A DNA stretch of 13,199 nucleotides from Acidimicrobiia bacterium. Lineage in GTDB: Bacteria > Actinomycetota > Acidimicrobiia > Acidimicrobiales > Iamiaceae. The translations under genes and the position numbers were made by a program. The DNA lies in NCBI GenBank assembly GCA_019247975.1, contig JAFBAD010000291.1, positions 1-13,199 of the forward strand, in the 5' to 3' direction. This document shows positions 1-6,440 of the stretch, in pieces. The number at the start of each line of letters is the position of its first letter. The first letter of the stretch is position 1. The notes below the pieces were generated by a model that saw only the letters and a list, made by a program, of their open reading frames with translations, was not told the origin of the DNA and ran no database searches.

Positions 1-976
1 GATCGCGTCCGCCGGAGAGCTGGGCAGCGACCCGGCGCGTGTGTCGGTGATCGCCGGCACCGGCGTCGGCGGCCTGACCACCCTCGAGCACGAGGTCGGG
101 GTGCACCTGGAGCGCGGCCCGAAGCGGGTCAGCCCGTTCCTCGTCCCGATGATGATGACGAACGCGACCGCGGGGCTCGTCTCGATGAAGCACGGCTTCA
201 CCGGAGCGAGCCTCTGCGTGTCGACCGCGTGCGCGTCCGGCGCGAACGCGATCGGCGAGGGCTGGCGCATGATCCGCGACGGCAGCGCCGACGTGGTCGT
301 CTGCGGCGGGACCGAAGCGGCGATCACGCCGACCTCGATGGCTGCGTTCGCCCGCATGGGCGCGCTCAGCAGCAGGACCGACGATCCCTCCACCGCGTCA
401 CGACCGTTCGACGCCGGCCGGGACGGCTTCGTGATGGGCGACGGCGCCGGCTTCCTCGTCCTCGAGCCGTGGGACCGCGCCGAGGCGCGTGGCGCCACGA
501 TCTACGGCGAGCTGGCCGGTTACGGACGCACGTGCGACGCCCACCACATCACCGCACCGGCGCCGGGGGGCGTCGGCGCGATCGCCTGCATGGAGCAAGC
601 GCTCGCCGGTGCCGGCCTGGAGCCGTCGGACATCACGCACATCAACGCGCACGGCACCTCCACGCCGCTCAACGACGCGGCCGAGGCCGAGGCGATCACC
701 AAGGTGTTCGGGTCGAGCGGTCCGCCGGTCACCTCGACCAAGGGCGTGACCGGGCACCTCGTCGGCGCGGCAGGCGCGGTCGAGGCGGTCATCGGGCTGG
801 CGTGCGCGACGCGGGGCACCGTGCCGCCGATCGCCAACCTGACCGATCCCGATCCGGCCATCACGATCGACCTGGTCCGGGGCGAGGCCCGCTCGATCAC
901 CCCTGGGCCGGTGCTGTCGAACTCGTTCGGGTTCGGCGGCCACAACGCCACGCTGGTGCTCGCGCCGCCCTCCTGA
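1..976 (+). CDS. fabF: beta-ketoacyl-ACP synthase II (5' truncated)
   Basis: Condensing enzyme of type II fatty acid synthesis: joins malonyl-ACP to a growing acyl-ACP with loss of CO2, in the cytosol. The frame is open from base 2, so the true start lies before the window; 324 residues remain of a family usually about 410 long. The catalytic triad is intact: nucleophile Cys in TACASG (codon 230-232), His in NAHGTST (codon 650-652) and His in KGVTGHLVGAAGAVEA (codon 755-757). The C-terminal GFGGHN loop is also present. The motifs fit KAS I/II and not the initiating FabH. It is first of three same-strand genes and its TGA (974-976) overlaps an ATG that opens a six-codon minicistron leading to the next gene. 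By context it could serve as the KasA/KasB counterpart of this organism; chain-length preference cannot be read from the sequence. Confidence 0.95.
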   Translation, partial: IASAGELGSDPARVSVIAGTGVGGLTTLEHEVGVHLERGPKRVSPFLVPMMMTNATAGLVSMKHGFTGASLCVSTACASGANAIGEGWRMIRDGSADVVVCGGTEAAITPTSMAAFARMGALSSRTDDPSTASRPFDAGRDGFVMGDGAGFLVLEPWDRAEARGATIYGELAGYGRTCDAHHITAPAPGGVGAIACMEQALAGAGLEPSDITHINAHGTSTPLNDAAEAEAITKVFGSSGPPVTSTKGVTGHLVGAAGAVEAVIGLACATRGTVPPIANLTDPDPAITIDLVRGEARSITPGPVLSNSFGFGGHNATLVLAPPS

Positions 977-996
977 TGGCGAACCCGAACACCTGA
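976..996 (+). other. six-codon minicistron linking fabF and accD6
   Basis: An ATG at 976-978 overlaps the fabF stop (TGATG) and opens a frame encoding MANPNT, whose TGA (994-996) in turn overlaps the ATG of the carboxyltransferase gene (TGATG again). The junctions are near copies: CCTGATGGC then G or C then AACC, 20 bp apart. This is directly visible. A role as a translational-coupling relay, letting terminating ribosomes step twice to the next start, is inference; no Shine-Dalgarno sequence is evident before 996. It may instead be a simple 20-bp tandem duplication that moved the accD6 start. Confidence 0.4.
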
Positions 997-2390
997 TGGC
1001 CAACCTGGTCGCGGCGGCCCCGCCGGTCGCGTCGCCGGCCACCCCGCTGGGGGCGGGGCGGCCCGGCGCGGCCGACGCCGCGCTGGTCGAGCTGGGCGGC
1101 CGCACGGTCGCGTGGTTCCAGATCGACTCGCCGTCGTCCGCTGATCCTGACGGCACCACCGAAGCAGCGGTCGTGTGCCGTGCGCTCGCGCTCGCCGGCG
1201 AGATGGGGGTGCCGGCGGTCGGCCTGATCCACTCGGTCGGCGTCGATCCCCGTTCGATCGAGGGCGTCGCAGCCTGGGGCAAGGTCGCCCACCACGCGGT
1301 GACGCTCTCCGGCGTGGTGCCGATCCTGCTCGCCGTCACCGGCCCCTGCCACGGAGGCCTCGCTCCCCTGCTCGGCCTGGCCGACCACGTCGTCTTCACC
1401 GCCGGCTCCTCCGCCTACATCAACGGCCCTGCCGCGGTCGAGGCGCTGACCGGCGTGCACCTGACGACCGACGCGCTCGGCGGGCCATCGGTGCACGCCC
1501 GCGCCACCGGGTTGGCCAGCCTGCTCGCCACCGACGCGAACGACGCGCTCGACGCCTTGTCCGAGATCCTCGGTCTGCTGCCCGACAACTGGTTGGCCGA
1601 GCCGCCGATGGAGCCGTGCACCGACCCCGGTGACCGGCCGACCGACATCGCCGCCGCGCTGGTGCCGTCGGACCCGCGCGCTGCCTACGACGTGCGCGAG
1701 CTCCTGGCCGACGTGCTCGACCGCGACAGCCTGCTCGAGGTCCACGCCCAGCACGCCACCAACATGGTCACCGCCTACGGGCGGCTCGGCGGGCGCGCGG
1801 TGGCGATCATCGCGAACCAGCCGCTCTACCGCGCCGGCACCCTCGACATCACGGCGTCGAGCAAGGCGGCCCGCCACGTGCAGGCCGCGGACAGCGCGAA
1901 CCTGCCGATCCTCACGGTCGTCGACACGCCGGGCTTCGAGCCGGGGAAGGACCTCGAGTGGCGGGGCATGATCCGCCACGGCGCCGAGCTGGTCCACGCC
2001 TACGCGGCCGCGACGGTCCCACGCGTGTGCCTCGTGGTGCGCAAGGCGTACGGCGGCGCGTACATCGTCATGGACTCGAAGACGATGGGCAGCGACCTCG
2101 TGCTCGCCTGGCCGCAGGCCGAGATCGCAGTGATGGGTGCCCCCGGCGCGGTGGCCATCCTCAACAAGCGCGAGATCGCCGAGGCCGACGATCCTGCGGC
2201 GGAGCGCCGGCGGCTCGAGCAGCGCTACGAGGACCAGTACTGCACGCCCCGCATCGCGGCCGAGCGCGGGTACGTCGATGCGGTCATCGACCCGCGCGAC
2301 ACGCGCGCCCACCTCGTTGCCGGGTTCCGGCGTCTCGCCACGAAGCGGAGCGAGATGCCGGCCCGCCGCCACACCAACACCCCTCTCTGA
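996..2390 (+). CDS. accD6: acyl-CoA carboxylase carboxyltransferase, AccD6-like
   Basis: Carboxyltransferase subunit of a biotin-dependent acyl-CoA carboxylase, moving CO2 from biotin to an acyl-CoA, most likely acetyl-CoA to give malonyl-CoA for fatty acid synthesis. It is 464 aa, short for PccB/AccD5 types (about 520-550) but close to mycobacterial AccD6 (about 473). The C-terminal half is well conserved: IIANQP (271-276), VVDTPGFEPG (308-317), RKAYGGAYIVM (349-359), AWPQAEIAVMGA (371-382), and the basic C-terminus ends RRHTNTPL. The residue after AYGGAY is Ile357, where propionyl-CoA enzymes carry Asp; from the family this favours acetyl-CoA. The N-terminal half keeps GPCHGG (116-121) but the usual SGGAR stretch reads HSVGVDPRSIEG (79-90). 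Start chosen at ATG 996, overlapping the minicistron stop. Followed 13 bp later by the enoyl reductase. Its biotin-carrier partner is outside the window. Confidence 0.87.
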   Translation: MANLVAAAPPVASPATPLGAGRPGAADAALVELGGRTVAWFQIDSPSSADPDGTTEAAVVCRALALAGEMGVPAVGLIHSVGVDPRSIEGVAAWGKVAHHAVTLSGVVPILLAVTGPCHGGLAPLLGLADHVVFTAGSSAYINGPAAVEALTGVHLTTDALGGPSVHARATGLASLLATDANDALDALSEILGLLPDNWLAEPPMEPCTDPGDRPTDIAAALVPSDPRAAYDVRELLADVLDRDSLLEVHAQHATNMVTAYGRLGGRAVAIIANQPLYRAGTLDITASSKAARHVQAADSANLPILTVVDTPGFEPGKDLEWRGMIRHGAELVHAYAAATVPRVCLVVRKAYGGAYIVMDSKTMGSDLVLAWPQAEIAVMGAPGAVAILNKREIAEADDPAAERRRLEQRYEDQYCTPRIAAERGYVDAVIDPRDTRAHLVAGFRRLATKRSEMPARRHTNTPL

Positions 2391-2392
2391 TC

Positions 2393-2397
2393 AGGAG
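2393..2397 (+). promoter_or_regulatory. ribosome binding site fixing a TTG start for the enoyl-ACP reductase
   Basis: AGGAG lies 6 nt before TTG 2404 in the 13-bp gap after the accD6 stop. No ATG or GTG in frame lies close by, and the protein's start aligns with the InhA N-terminus from this point, so the site decides the TTG start. Confidence 0.7.
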
Positions 2398-2403
2398 ACG
2401 TCG

Positions 2404-3174
2404 TTGCTGCTCGAGGACAAGAAGCTGCTCGTGACCGGCGTGCTCACGCCGGCGTCGATCGCCTTCACGTGCGCACGGGTCGCGCAGGAGCAGGGCGCCG
2501 ACATCGTGCTCACGTCGTTCGGCCGGGCGAAGTCCCTGACCGAACGGGCCGCCAAGCGCCTGCCGAACCCACCCGACGTCCTCGAGCTCGACGTGAGCGA
2601 CCCGGATCAGCTCGCCGAGATCGGCACCGAGCTGGAGCGCCGCTGGGGTCGCGTCGACGGCGTCCTCCACGCGATCGGCTTCGCCCCCGAGGCGTGCCTG
2701 GGCCAGGACGACGGGCTCTTCGCGGCGTCGTGGTCCGATGTGGCCACCGCCGTGCAGATCTCGGCGTGGTCGCTGGTCGGGCTGGTGCAGGCGGTGCGAC
2801 CGCTCCTTCCGCGCGGTGCGTCGATCGTCGGGCTCGACTTCGACGCGACGGTCGCGTGGCCGGCCTACGACTGGATGGGAGTCGCCAAGGCCGCGCTCGA
2901 GTCGGCCAACCGCTACCTGGCGCGCGACCTCGGTTCGGCCGGCGTCCGGGCCAACCTCGTGGCGGCCGGGCCACTGCGCACCGTCGCGGCCCGCAGCATC
3001 CCCGGGTTCTCGGCGTTCGAGGACGTGTGGGGCGACCGCGCCCCGCTCGGGTGGGACATCACCGACGCCGAGCCGGTCGCCCGTGCGGTCGTCGCCCTGC
3101 TGTCCGACTGGTTCCCGGCGACGACGGGCGAGATCGTGCACGTCGACGGCGGCGTGCACGCGGTCGGGGCCTAG
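2404..3174 (+). CDS. fabI: enoyl-ACP reductase, InhA/FabI type
   Basis: NADH-dependent reduction of trans-2-enoyl-ACP, the last step of each elongation cycle. It is 256 aa, the family's normal size. It follows the InhA pattern closely: a split Rossmann glycine region (GVLTPASIAF, 12-21), ARVAQEQGA (24-32), LELDV (60-64), HAIGFAP (89-95), SIVGLDFD (140-147), then the catalytic Tyr155-x6-Lys162 in AYDWMGVAKAALES, NLVAAGPLRT, and near the end LLSDWFPATTGEI with VDGG. The mobile substrate-loop region is shorter than in InhA. Residue 90 is Ala where InhA has Ser94. TTG start is supported by AGGAG 6 nt upstream. Last gene of the fabF-accD6-fabI operon; its TAG is shared, on the opposite strand, with the stop of the convergent rhomboid gene. 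The symbol inhA would be as fitting; mycolate synthesis cannot be inferred. Confidence 0.93.
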   Translation: MLLEDKKLLVTGVLTPASIAFTCARVAQEQGADIVLTSFGRAKSLTERAAKRLPNPPDVLELDVSDPDQLAEIGTELERRWGRVDGVLHAIGFAPEACLGQDDGLFAASWSDVATAVQISAWSLVGLVQAVRPLLPRGASIVGLDFDATVAWPAYDWMGVAKAALESANRYLARDLGSAGVRANLVAAGPLRTVAARSIPGFSAFEDVWGDRAPLGWDITDAEPVARAVVALLSDWFPATTGEIVHVDGGVHAVGA

Positions 3175-3181
3175 ATCCCCG
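3165..3181. terminator. weak hairpin around the shared fabI/rhomboid stop codons
   Basis: A 5-bp stem CGGGG (3165-3169) with CCCCG (3177-3181) encloses a loop holding the CTAG that encodes both stops. Just downstream, CCGGCC (3188-3193) and GGCCGG (3196-3201) form a second perfect dyad inside rhomboid coding sequence. Neither has a T-tract, so a role in transcript ending is only possible, not shown. Confidence 0.3.
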
Positions 3182-3773
3182 GCTCCTCCGGCCGAGGCCG
3201 GTGGACGAGGGCGGCGGCGAGCACGCCCCCGACCGCACCGAAGATGTGGCCCGACCACGAGATACCGGGATGCGGCACAAGCCCCCACAGGATCCCGCCG
3301 TACACGAAGAGGGCCAGCAGCCCACCGAGCAGGTACAAGACCTTGCGGGCGAAGATGCCCCGCGTCACGAGGTAGCTGAGGTAGCCGAAGACCAGCCCGC
3401 TCGCGCCGACGGTCACCGTGTTCGACGCAGCGAACAGCCACACGCCGAACCCGCTGACCAGGGCAATGATCACGGAGACGGTCAACCACCGCCGCACGCT
3501 GCCGATCGCTATGGCAGCACCGAGGATCAGGAAGGGGAGGGTGTTGGCGAACAGGTGGCCGAAGCCACGGTGAAGGAACGGCCCGAACACGATCCCGTCC
3601 AGGCCGCTGAGGCGGCGCGGGTGGACGCCGAAGCGGTCGAGCCGACCGTCGAGCGGGACGTCGACGATCTCGACCACCCACATGGCCGCGAGCATCACGA
3701 CCACCGGGACCAGCCGCATGAGCGGCTGGGACAGCTCGTCCCTGGTGACCGGCTCGAGGTCCTTGGCAGCCAT
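3171..3773 (-). CDS. rhomboid family intramembrane serine protease
   Basis: A 200-aa integral membrane protease that cleaves substrates within or near their transmembrane segments; the substrate is unknown. All core rhomboid signatures are present: HLFANTLP with the His73-xxx-Asn77 pair, GASG at 123-126 with nucleophile Ser125, and the catalytic His176 in SGHIFG. About six hydrophobic segments are visible, including residues 21-38, 76-91, 97-116, 122-138, 146-165 and 172-190, as in the minimal six-helix bacterial core. The N-terminal 20 residues are polar and probably cytoplasmic. Start at ATG 3773 chosen as the first in-frame start leaving a sensible N-terminus; a GAGAAT hexamer lies 8 nt upstream and no clear ribosome site is seen. 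It is divergent from the HAD gene across 42 bp and its TAG stop overlaps that of fabI within CTAG 3171-3174. Confidence 0.9.
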   Translation of the reverse strand: MAAKDLEPVTRDELSQPLMRLVPVVVMLAAMWVVEIVDVPLDGRLDRFGVHPRRLSGLDGIVFGPFLHRGFGHLFANTLPFLILGAAIAIGSVRRWLTVSVIIALVSGFGVWLFAASNTVTVGASGLVFGYLSYLVTRGIFARKVLYLLGGLLALFVYGGILWGLVPHPGISWSGHIFGAVGGVLAAALVHRPRPEEPGI

Positions 3774-3799
3774 GCCGATGCATTCTCTCAGCCCGCCGG

Positions 3800-3805
3800 T
3801 ACCGT
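3800..3805 (+). promoter_or_regulatory. possible -10 element for the HAD gene
   Basis: TACCGT fits TANNNT but ends 10 nt, not 7, before ATG 3816, which would give a leader of only a few bases. It lies in the 42-bp divergent gap (3774-3815) with the rhomboid gene; no -35 element is evident. Weak on its own. Confidence 0.3.
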
Positions 3806-3815
3806 TCCACGCCCC

Positions 3816-4493
3816 ATGGCGCCTCCGCCCGTCGTCCTGTTCGACCTCGACGGCACCCTCACCAACCCGAAGGTCGGCATCACGGTCACGATGCAGCACG
3901 CCCTGAAGGCGGTCGGCGTGACCGTGGACGATCCCGACGAGCTGACGTGGTGCATCGGCCCGCCGATCATCGACAACTTCGCCCGCTTCGGGGTGACCGG
4001 CGACCGCGCGATCGACGCCCTCGCCGCATACCGCGAGCGCTACGACCGCGTCGGCGCGTACGAGAACGTCGTGTTCGACGGCATCCCCGAGCTGCTGGCG
4101 AGCCTCGCTCGCGACGGGCGCCGCCTCGCGGTGGCCACCTCGAAGGCCGAGCACAGCGCCGAGGCGATCCTCGAGCACTTCGGCCTGGCCGGCTACTTCG
4201 AGTTCATCGGCGGCGCGTCGCCGGACTCGGTGCGCAGCATCAAGGCCGACGTCGTCGCCTACGTGCTCGCCCATCTCGGTGATCCCGATCCCGCCACCGC
4301 GGTGATGGTCGGCGACCGCCACCACGACATCGACGGTGCCCGGCTCAACCACCTCGCGTCGATCGCGGTCACGTGGGGCTTCGCCGAACCCGGCGAGCTC
4401 GAAGCCGCCCACCCGGACCGCATCGTGTCGACCATCGCCGAGCTCACCGCCGCCCTCGGCGTTCTCGAGGACCGAGCTACCGGTATCCGGTAG
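3816..4493 (+). CDS. HAD superfamily phosphatase (phosphoglycolate phosphatase/nucleotidase-like)
   Basis: Cytosolic HAD hydrolase of 225 aa, probably a small-molecule phosphatase acting through an aspartyl-phosphate intermediate. Motif I is FDLDGTLTNPK with nucleophile Asp10 and Asp12; motif II is ATSK (Thr108/Ser109); the motif III Lys is near 143 in SIKAD; motif IV is GDRHHDIDGA with Asp167 and Asp171. An alpha-helical cap follows motif I (about residues 18-85), the subfamily IA layout of Gph, PpaX and related 5'-nucleotidases. The wording LTNPKVGIT after motif I and the MVGDRHHDI ending recall the group annotated as phosphoglycolate phosphatase or 5'-nucleotidase; the substrate cannot be assigned. 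Start at ATG 3816 because the HAD core begins seven residues later. A perfect 8-bp inverted repeat covers its stop codon. Confidence 0.88.
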   Translation: MAPPPVVLFDLDGTLTNPKVGITVTMQHALKAVGVTVDDPDELTWCIGPPIIDNFARFGVTGDRAIDALAAYRERYDRVGAYENVVFDGIPELLASLARDGRRLAVATSKAEHSAEAILEHFGLAGYFEFIGGASPDSVRSIKADVVAYVLAHLGDPDPATAVMVGDRHHDIDGARLNHLASIAVTWGFAEPGELEAAHPDRIVSTIAELTAALGVLEDRATGIR

Positions 4494-4494
4494 C
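4476..4494. terminator. perfect hairpin straddling the HAD stop codon
   Basis: GCTACCGG (4476-4483), loop TAT, CCGGTAGC (4487-4494): an 8-bp perfect dyad whose right arm contains the TAG stop. It has no following T-tract on either strand. Being symmetrical and set between two convergent genes, it could act as a bidirectional terminator or 3'-end stabiliser; that is inference. Confidence 0.45.
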
Positions 4495-4601
4495 CCCGCC
4501 CTCCAGAACGTTGCGCAGCCGCCAGGCGGAGCAGCTCGACCGCTGAAAGCTGGATCGGCGAAGCCGGAGCGAGTAGCGACGAAGGAGCGCCCGAGCTCAC
4601 A
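4494..4601. other. convergent intergenic region between HAD and LLM genes
   Basis: This 108-bp stretch is the only convergent junction here with a spacer. It holds the palindrome CCGCC-A-GGCGG (4519-4529), a weak CAGCT/AGCTG dyad (4532-4552) and a segment rich in GCGA/GAGC words (4557-4590). No open frame looks real. Confidence 0.5.
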
Positions 4602-5573
4602 TCACGACGGCGCCAGCGCGCGGATGAGGTCGGACAGATCCGCGCCGCCGGTGTGCATGATCGCGGGTGCCGGACAGGTCACGCCGTTCTCCATGTAGCG
4701 CTCGATGTGCTCCCGGCAGGCCTCGGGCGGGCCGTGCACGATGAGGTCGTCGACGACCGAGTCGGGGATCGCGGCCAGCGCAGCCTTGCGGTCACCGGCC
4801 TCCCACGCATCCCACATCGGCTGCAGCTGCTCGCCCCGACCGAGCCACTCGTGGAACTGCCGGTACACGGGGACGCTCAGGTACGCGGCCATCGCGAAGC
4901 GGCCGATGCCGCGTGCGGTCTCCGCGTCCGCCGTCGGGATGACGAAGATGCGGGCGACGATCTCCTTGTCCTCGCCCTGACCGTGGACGTGCGGCGCGAC
5001 CTGCTTCACGTCCTCGGCGGACAGCCAGTTGATGATCGCGCCGTCGCCCTCGCGGCCGGCCAGGCGGAGCATGCCCTCGCGCAGCGCGGCGATGAGGATC
5101 TTCGGCTGCTGCTCGGGCACGAGCCCGAGCCGGAAGCCCTTCACCGAGAACGTCTCGTAGTCCTCGCTCACCTTCTCCCCGGTGAGCGCGACGCGCAGGA
5201 AGCGGACCATGTCGCGCACGCGCTGGTACGGCTTCTCGAACGGGATGCCGTTCCACCGCTCGACGATCACGTTGGACGACGTGCCGATGCCGAACGCGAC
5301 CCGTCCCGGCGCCGCGTCCGCGAGCGCAGCGACCGACTGCGCCATCGCCGCAGGCCCGCGCGTGTACGCGGGGATGATCGCCGAACCGAGCCGCAACTTC
5401 GGCGCCCAGACGGACGTCAGCACCAGAGGCGTGAACCCGTCTCCGCCGCCGGCCTCCGACGACCACACATCGGTGTAACCGACGTCTTCGATCTCGCGGA
5501 TGAGGTCCGCCTGCGCGTGCAGCGGTCGGCCGTCGAACGGGATCGTGATGCCGTAGCGGCGCTCGGTTGCCAT
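4602..5573 (-). CDS. LLM-class (luciferase-like) oxidoreductase, probably F420-dependent
   Basis: A 323-aa TIM-barrel oxidoreductase of the bacterial luciferase-like family. Family features: an N-terminal strand YGITIPF (7-13), a helix with EDVGYTDVWSSEA (29-41), the LRLGSAIIPAYTRGP stretch (60-74), helix AAMAQSVAALADAAPGRVAFGIGTS (75-99), then PYQRVRDMVRFLR (116-128) and a C-terminal GPPEACREHIERYMENGVT helix typical of the family. In actinobacteria many such proteins use deazaflavin F420 in place of FMN; choice of F420 here is inferred from lineage, and the substrate is unknown. Start ATG 5573 directly precedes the first strand. It lies 12 bp behind the thioesterase gene on the same strand, so the two are probably co-transcribed, hinting at work on acyl-CoA or lipid-derived compounds. 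Confidence 0.87.
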   Translation of the reverse strand: MATERRYGITIPFDGRPLHAQADLIREIEDVGYTDVWSSEAGGGDGFTPLVLTSVWAPKLRLGSAIIPAYTRGPAAMAQSVAALADAAPGRVAFGIGTSSNVIVERWNGIPFEKPYQRVRDMVRFLRVALTGEKVSEDYETFSVKGFRLGLVPEQQPKILIAALREGMLRLAGREGDGAIINWLSAEDVKQVAPHVHGQGEDKEIVARIFVIPTADAETARGIGRFAMAAYLSVPVYRQFHEWLGRGEQLQPMWDAWEAGDRKAALAAIPDSVVDDLIVHGPPEACREHIERYMENGVTCPAPAIMHTGGADLSDLIRALAPS

Positions 5574-5585
5574 GGCGCCTGCCTA

Positions 5586-6416
5586 CTACTTCCGGTCGAC
5601 CTCGGCCTCCACGCGGTTCGGGTCCCACCAGCGCACGATCGTCGACTGGCTGGCGGTGGCCATCAGCGTGCCGTCCTCCGACCAGAGGTAGACGTGGCCG
5701 TGACCGAAGCCGTTGCCGACCGCCTCGATGCGGATGTCGATGAGGACCCACTCGGTCGGCACGAGCCGCGCGATGCGCAGCGTGTTGTCGAGGCTGTTGC
5801 CGCCCGCGTGCTCGCCGAGCGCCTGGCCGATGCCGAAGGGCACGTAGTCGCCGAGCACCGCGAGGGTCGCGGCCGACGGCTCGAGCAGGTCCGGGATGCG
5901 GGCCCACAGCGACGAGCGGCCCTCAGGCGACGGCTCGGCCGGCAGGTCCATCGGGTTCCGGGCCGACGCGAGCCGCACGTCGAGGCGCCGCATGATCGAG
6001 TCGTCGACGTCCATGCGGAACGTGCGCGGGTCCGACTCCTCGGGCGAGGGCACGTCGGGCGGGATCGGCCACGTTCCCTCGGCCGGGATCTCACGTGACC
6101 CGAGCGCTGCGTTCACCGTGAGGATCTCGGTGTCGCCCACGTGGGCGATGGCGCGGGCCTGGGTGATCGCCTTGCCGACCACCGGCACGATGACGTCGAT
6201 GTCCATCACCGACGGCGGCCGTGCGTAGGAGAGGTACTGCGCCGTCGCCCAGATCAGCGGCCGCCCGGTCGTCGCCTCCATCGCCTCGATCGCCGCGGCG
6301 AGACCGCACCCGCCGAAGAGGAACATGTTGCCGGTGCAGAGCCCGGGGACGACCGGCAGGTACCAGCGGTGCGGGTTGTGCGTGGCCTCGAGGCCGAGGA
6401 ACTTCCGGGCGTCCAT
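5586..6416 (-). CDS. acyl-CoA thioesterase, double-hotdog (TesB-like)
   Basis: Likely hydrolyses acyl-CoA to free acid and CoA. The protein is 276 aa, about the size of two fused hotdog domains. The first domain spans roughly 15-108, with the hotdog helix FGGCGLAAAIEAME (34-47) followed by strands that include ATAQYLSYARP. The second spans about 175-268 and carries NSLDNTLRI (207-215), matching the SLD motif whose Asp is catalytic in TesB (here Asp210), then EWVLIDIRIEAVGNGFGHGHVYL and a DGTLMATASQSTIVR ending that is characteristic of TesB proteins. Start at ATG 6416: the hexamer TAGATT sits exactly 7 nt upstream with no ribosome site, suggesting a leaderless message. It is first gene of an operon with the LLM oxidoreductase and is divergent from the amidase over only 24 bp. 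Substrate chain length is unknown. Confidence 0.85.
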   Translation of the reverse strand: MDARKFLGLEATHNPHRWYLPVVPGLCTGNMFLFGGCGLAAAIEAMEATTGRPLIWATAQYLSYARPPSVMDIDVIVPVVGKAITQARAIAHVGDTEILTVNAALGSREIPAEGTWPIPPDVPSPEESDPRTFRMDVDDSIMRRLDVRLASARNPMDLPAEPSPEGRSSLWARIPDLLEPSAATLAVLGDYVPFGIGQALGEHAGGNSLDNTLRIARLVPTEWVLIDIRIEAVGNGFGHGHVYLWSEDGTLMATASQSTIVRWWDPNRVEAEVDRK

Positions 6417-6423
6417 CGGGGGG

Positions 6424-6429
6424 AATCTA
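6424..6429 (-). promoter_or_regulatory. predicted -10 element of the thioesterase operon (leaderless)
   Basis: On the minus strand TAGATT is followed by 7 nt and then ATG 6416, so transcription would begin at or next to the start codon. It shares bases 6428-6429 with the predicted -10 element of the divergent amidase. Confidence 0.55.
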
Positions 6430-6433
6430 CGGT
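6428..6433 (+). promoter_or_regulatory. predicted -10 element of the amidase gene (leaderless)
   Basis: TACGGT is followed by 7 nt (6434-6440) and ATG 6441. No Shine-Dalgarno sequence or convincing -35 box is visible. It shares the TA at 6428-6429 with the opposing thioesterase -10 element. Confidence 0.55.
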
Positions 6434-6440
6434 GCGTCCC

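Noticed and set aside
897..2372. 491-aa minus-strand frame opposite the carboxyltransferase
   Set aside because: Long antisense frames are expected at this GC content; the composition is Arg/Asp/Gly-rich without domain motifs, and the plus-strand gene is clearly real.
3816..4493. 674-aa fusion reading from 2469 through the HAD gene
   Set aside because: The upstream part runs out of frame through fabI and antisense to the rhomboid gene and has no domain sense; the HAD protein starts at ATG 3816.
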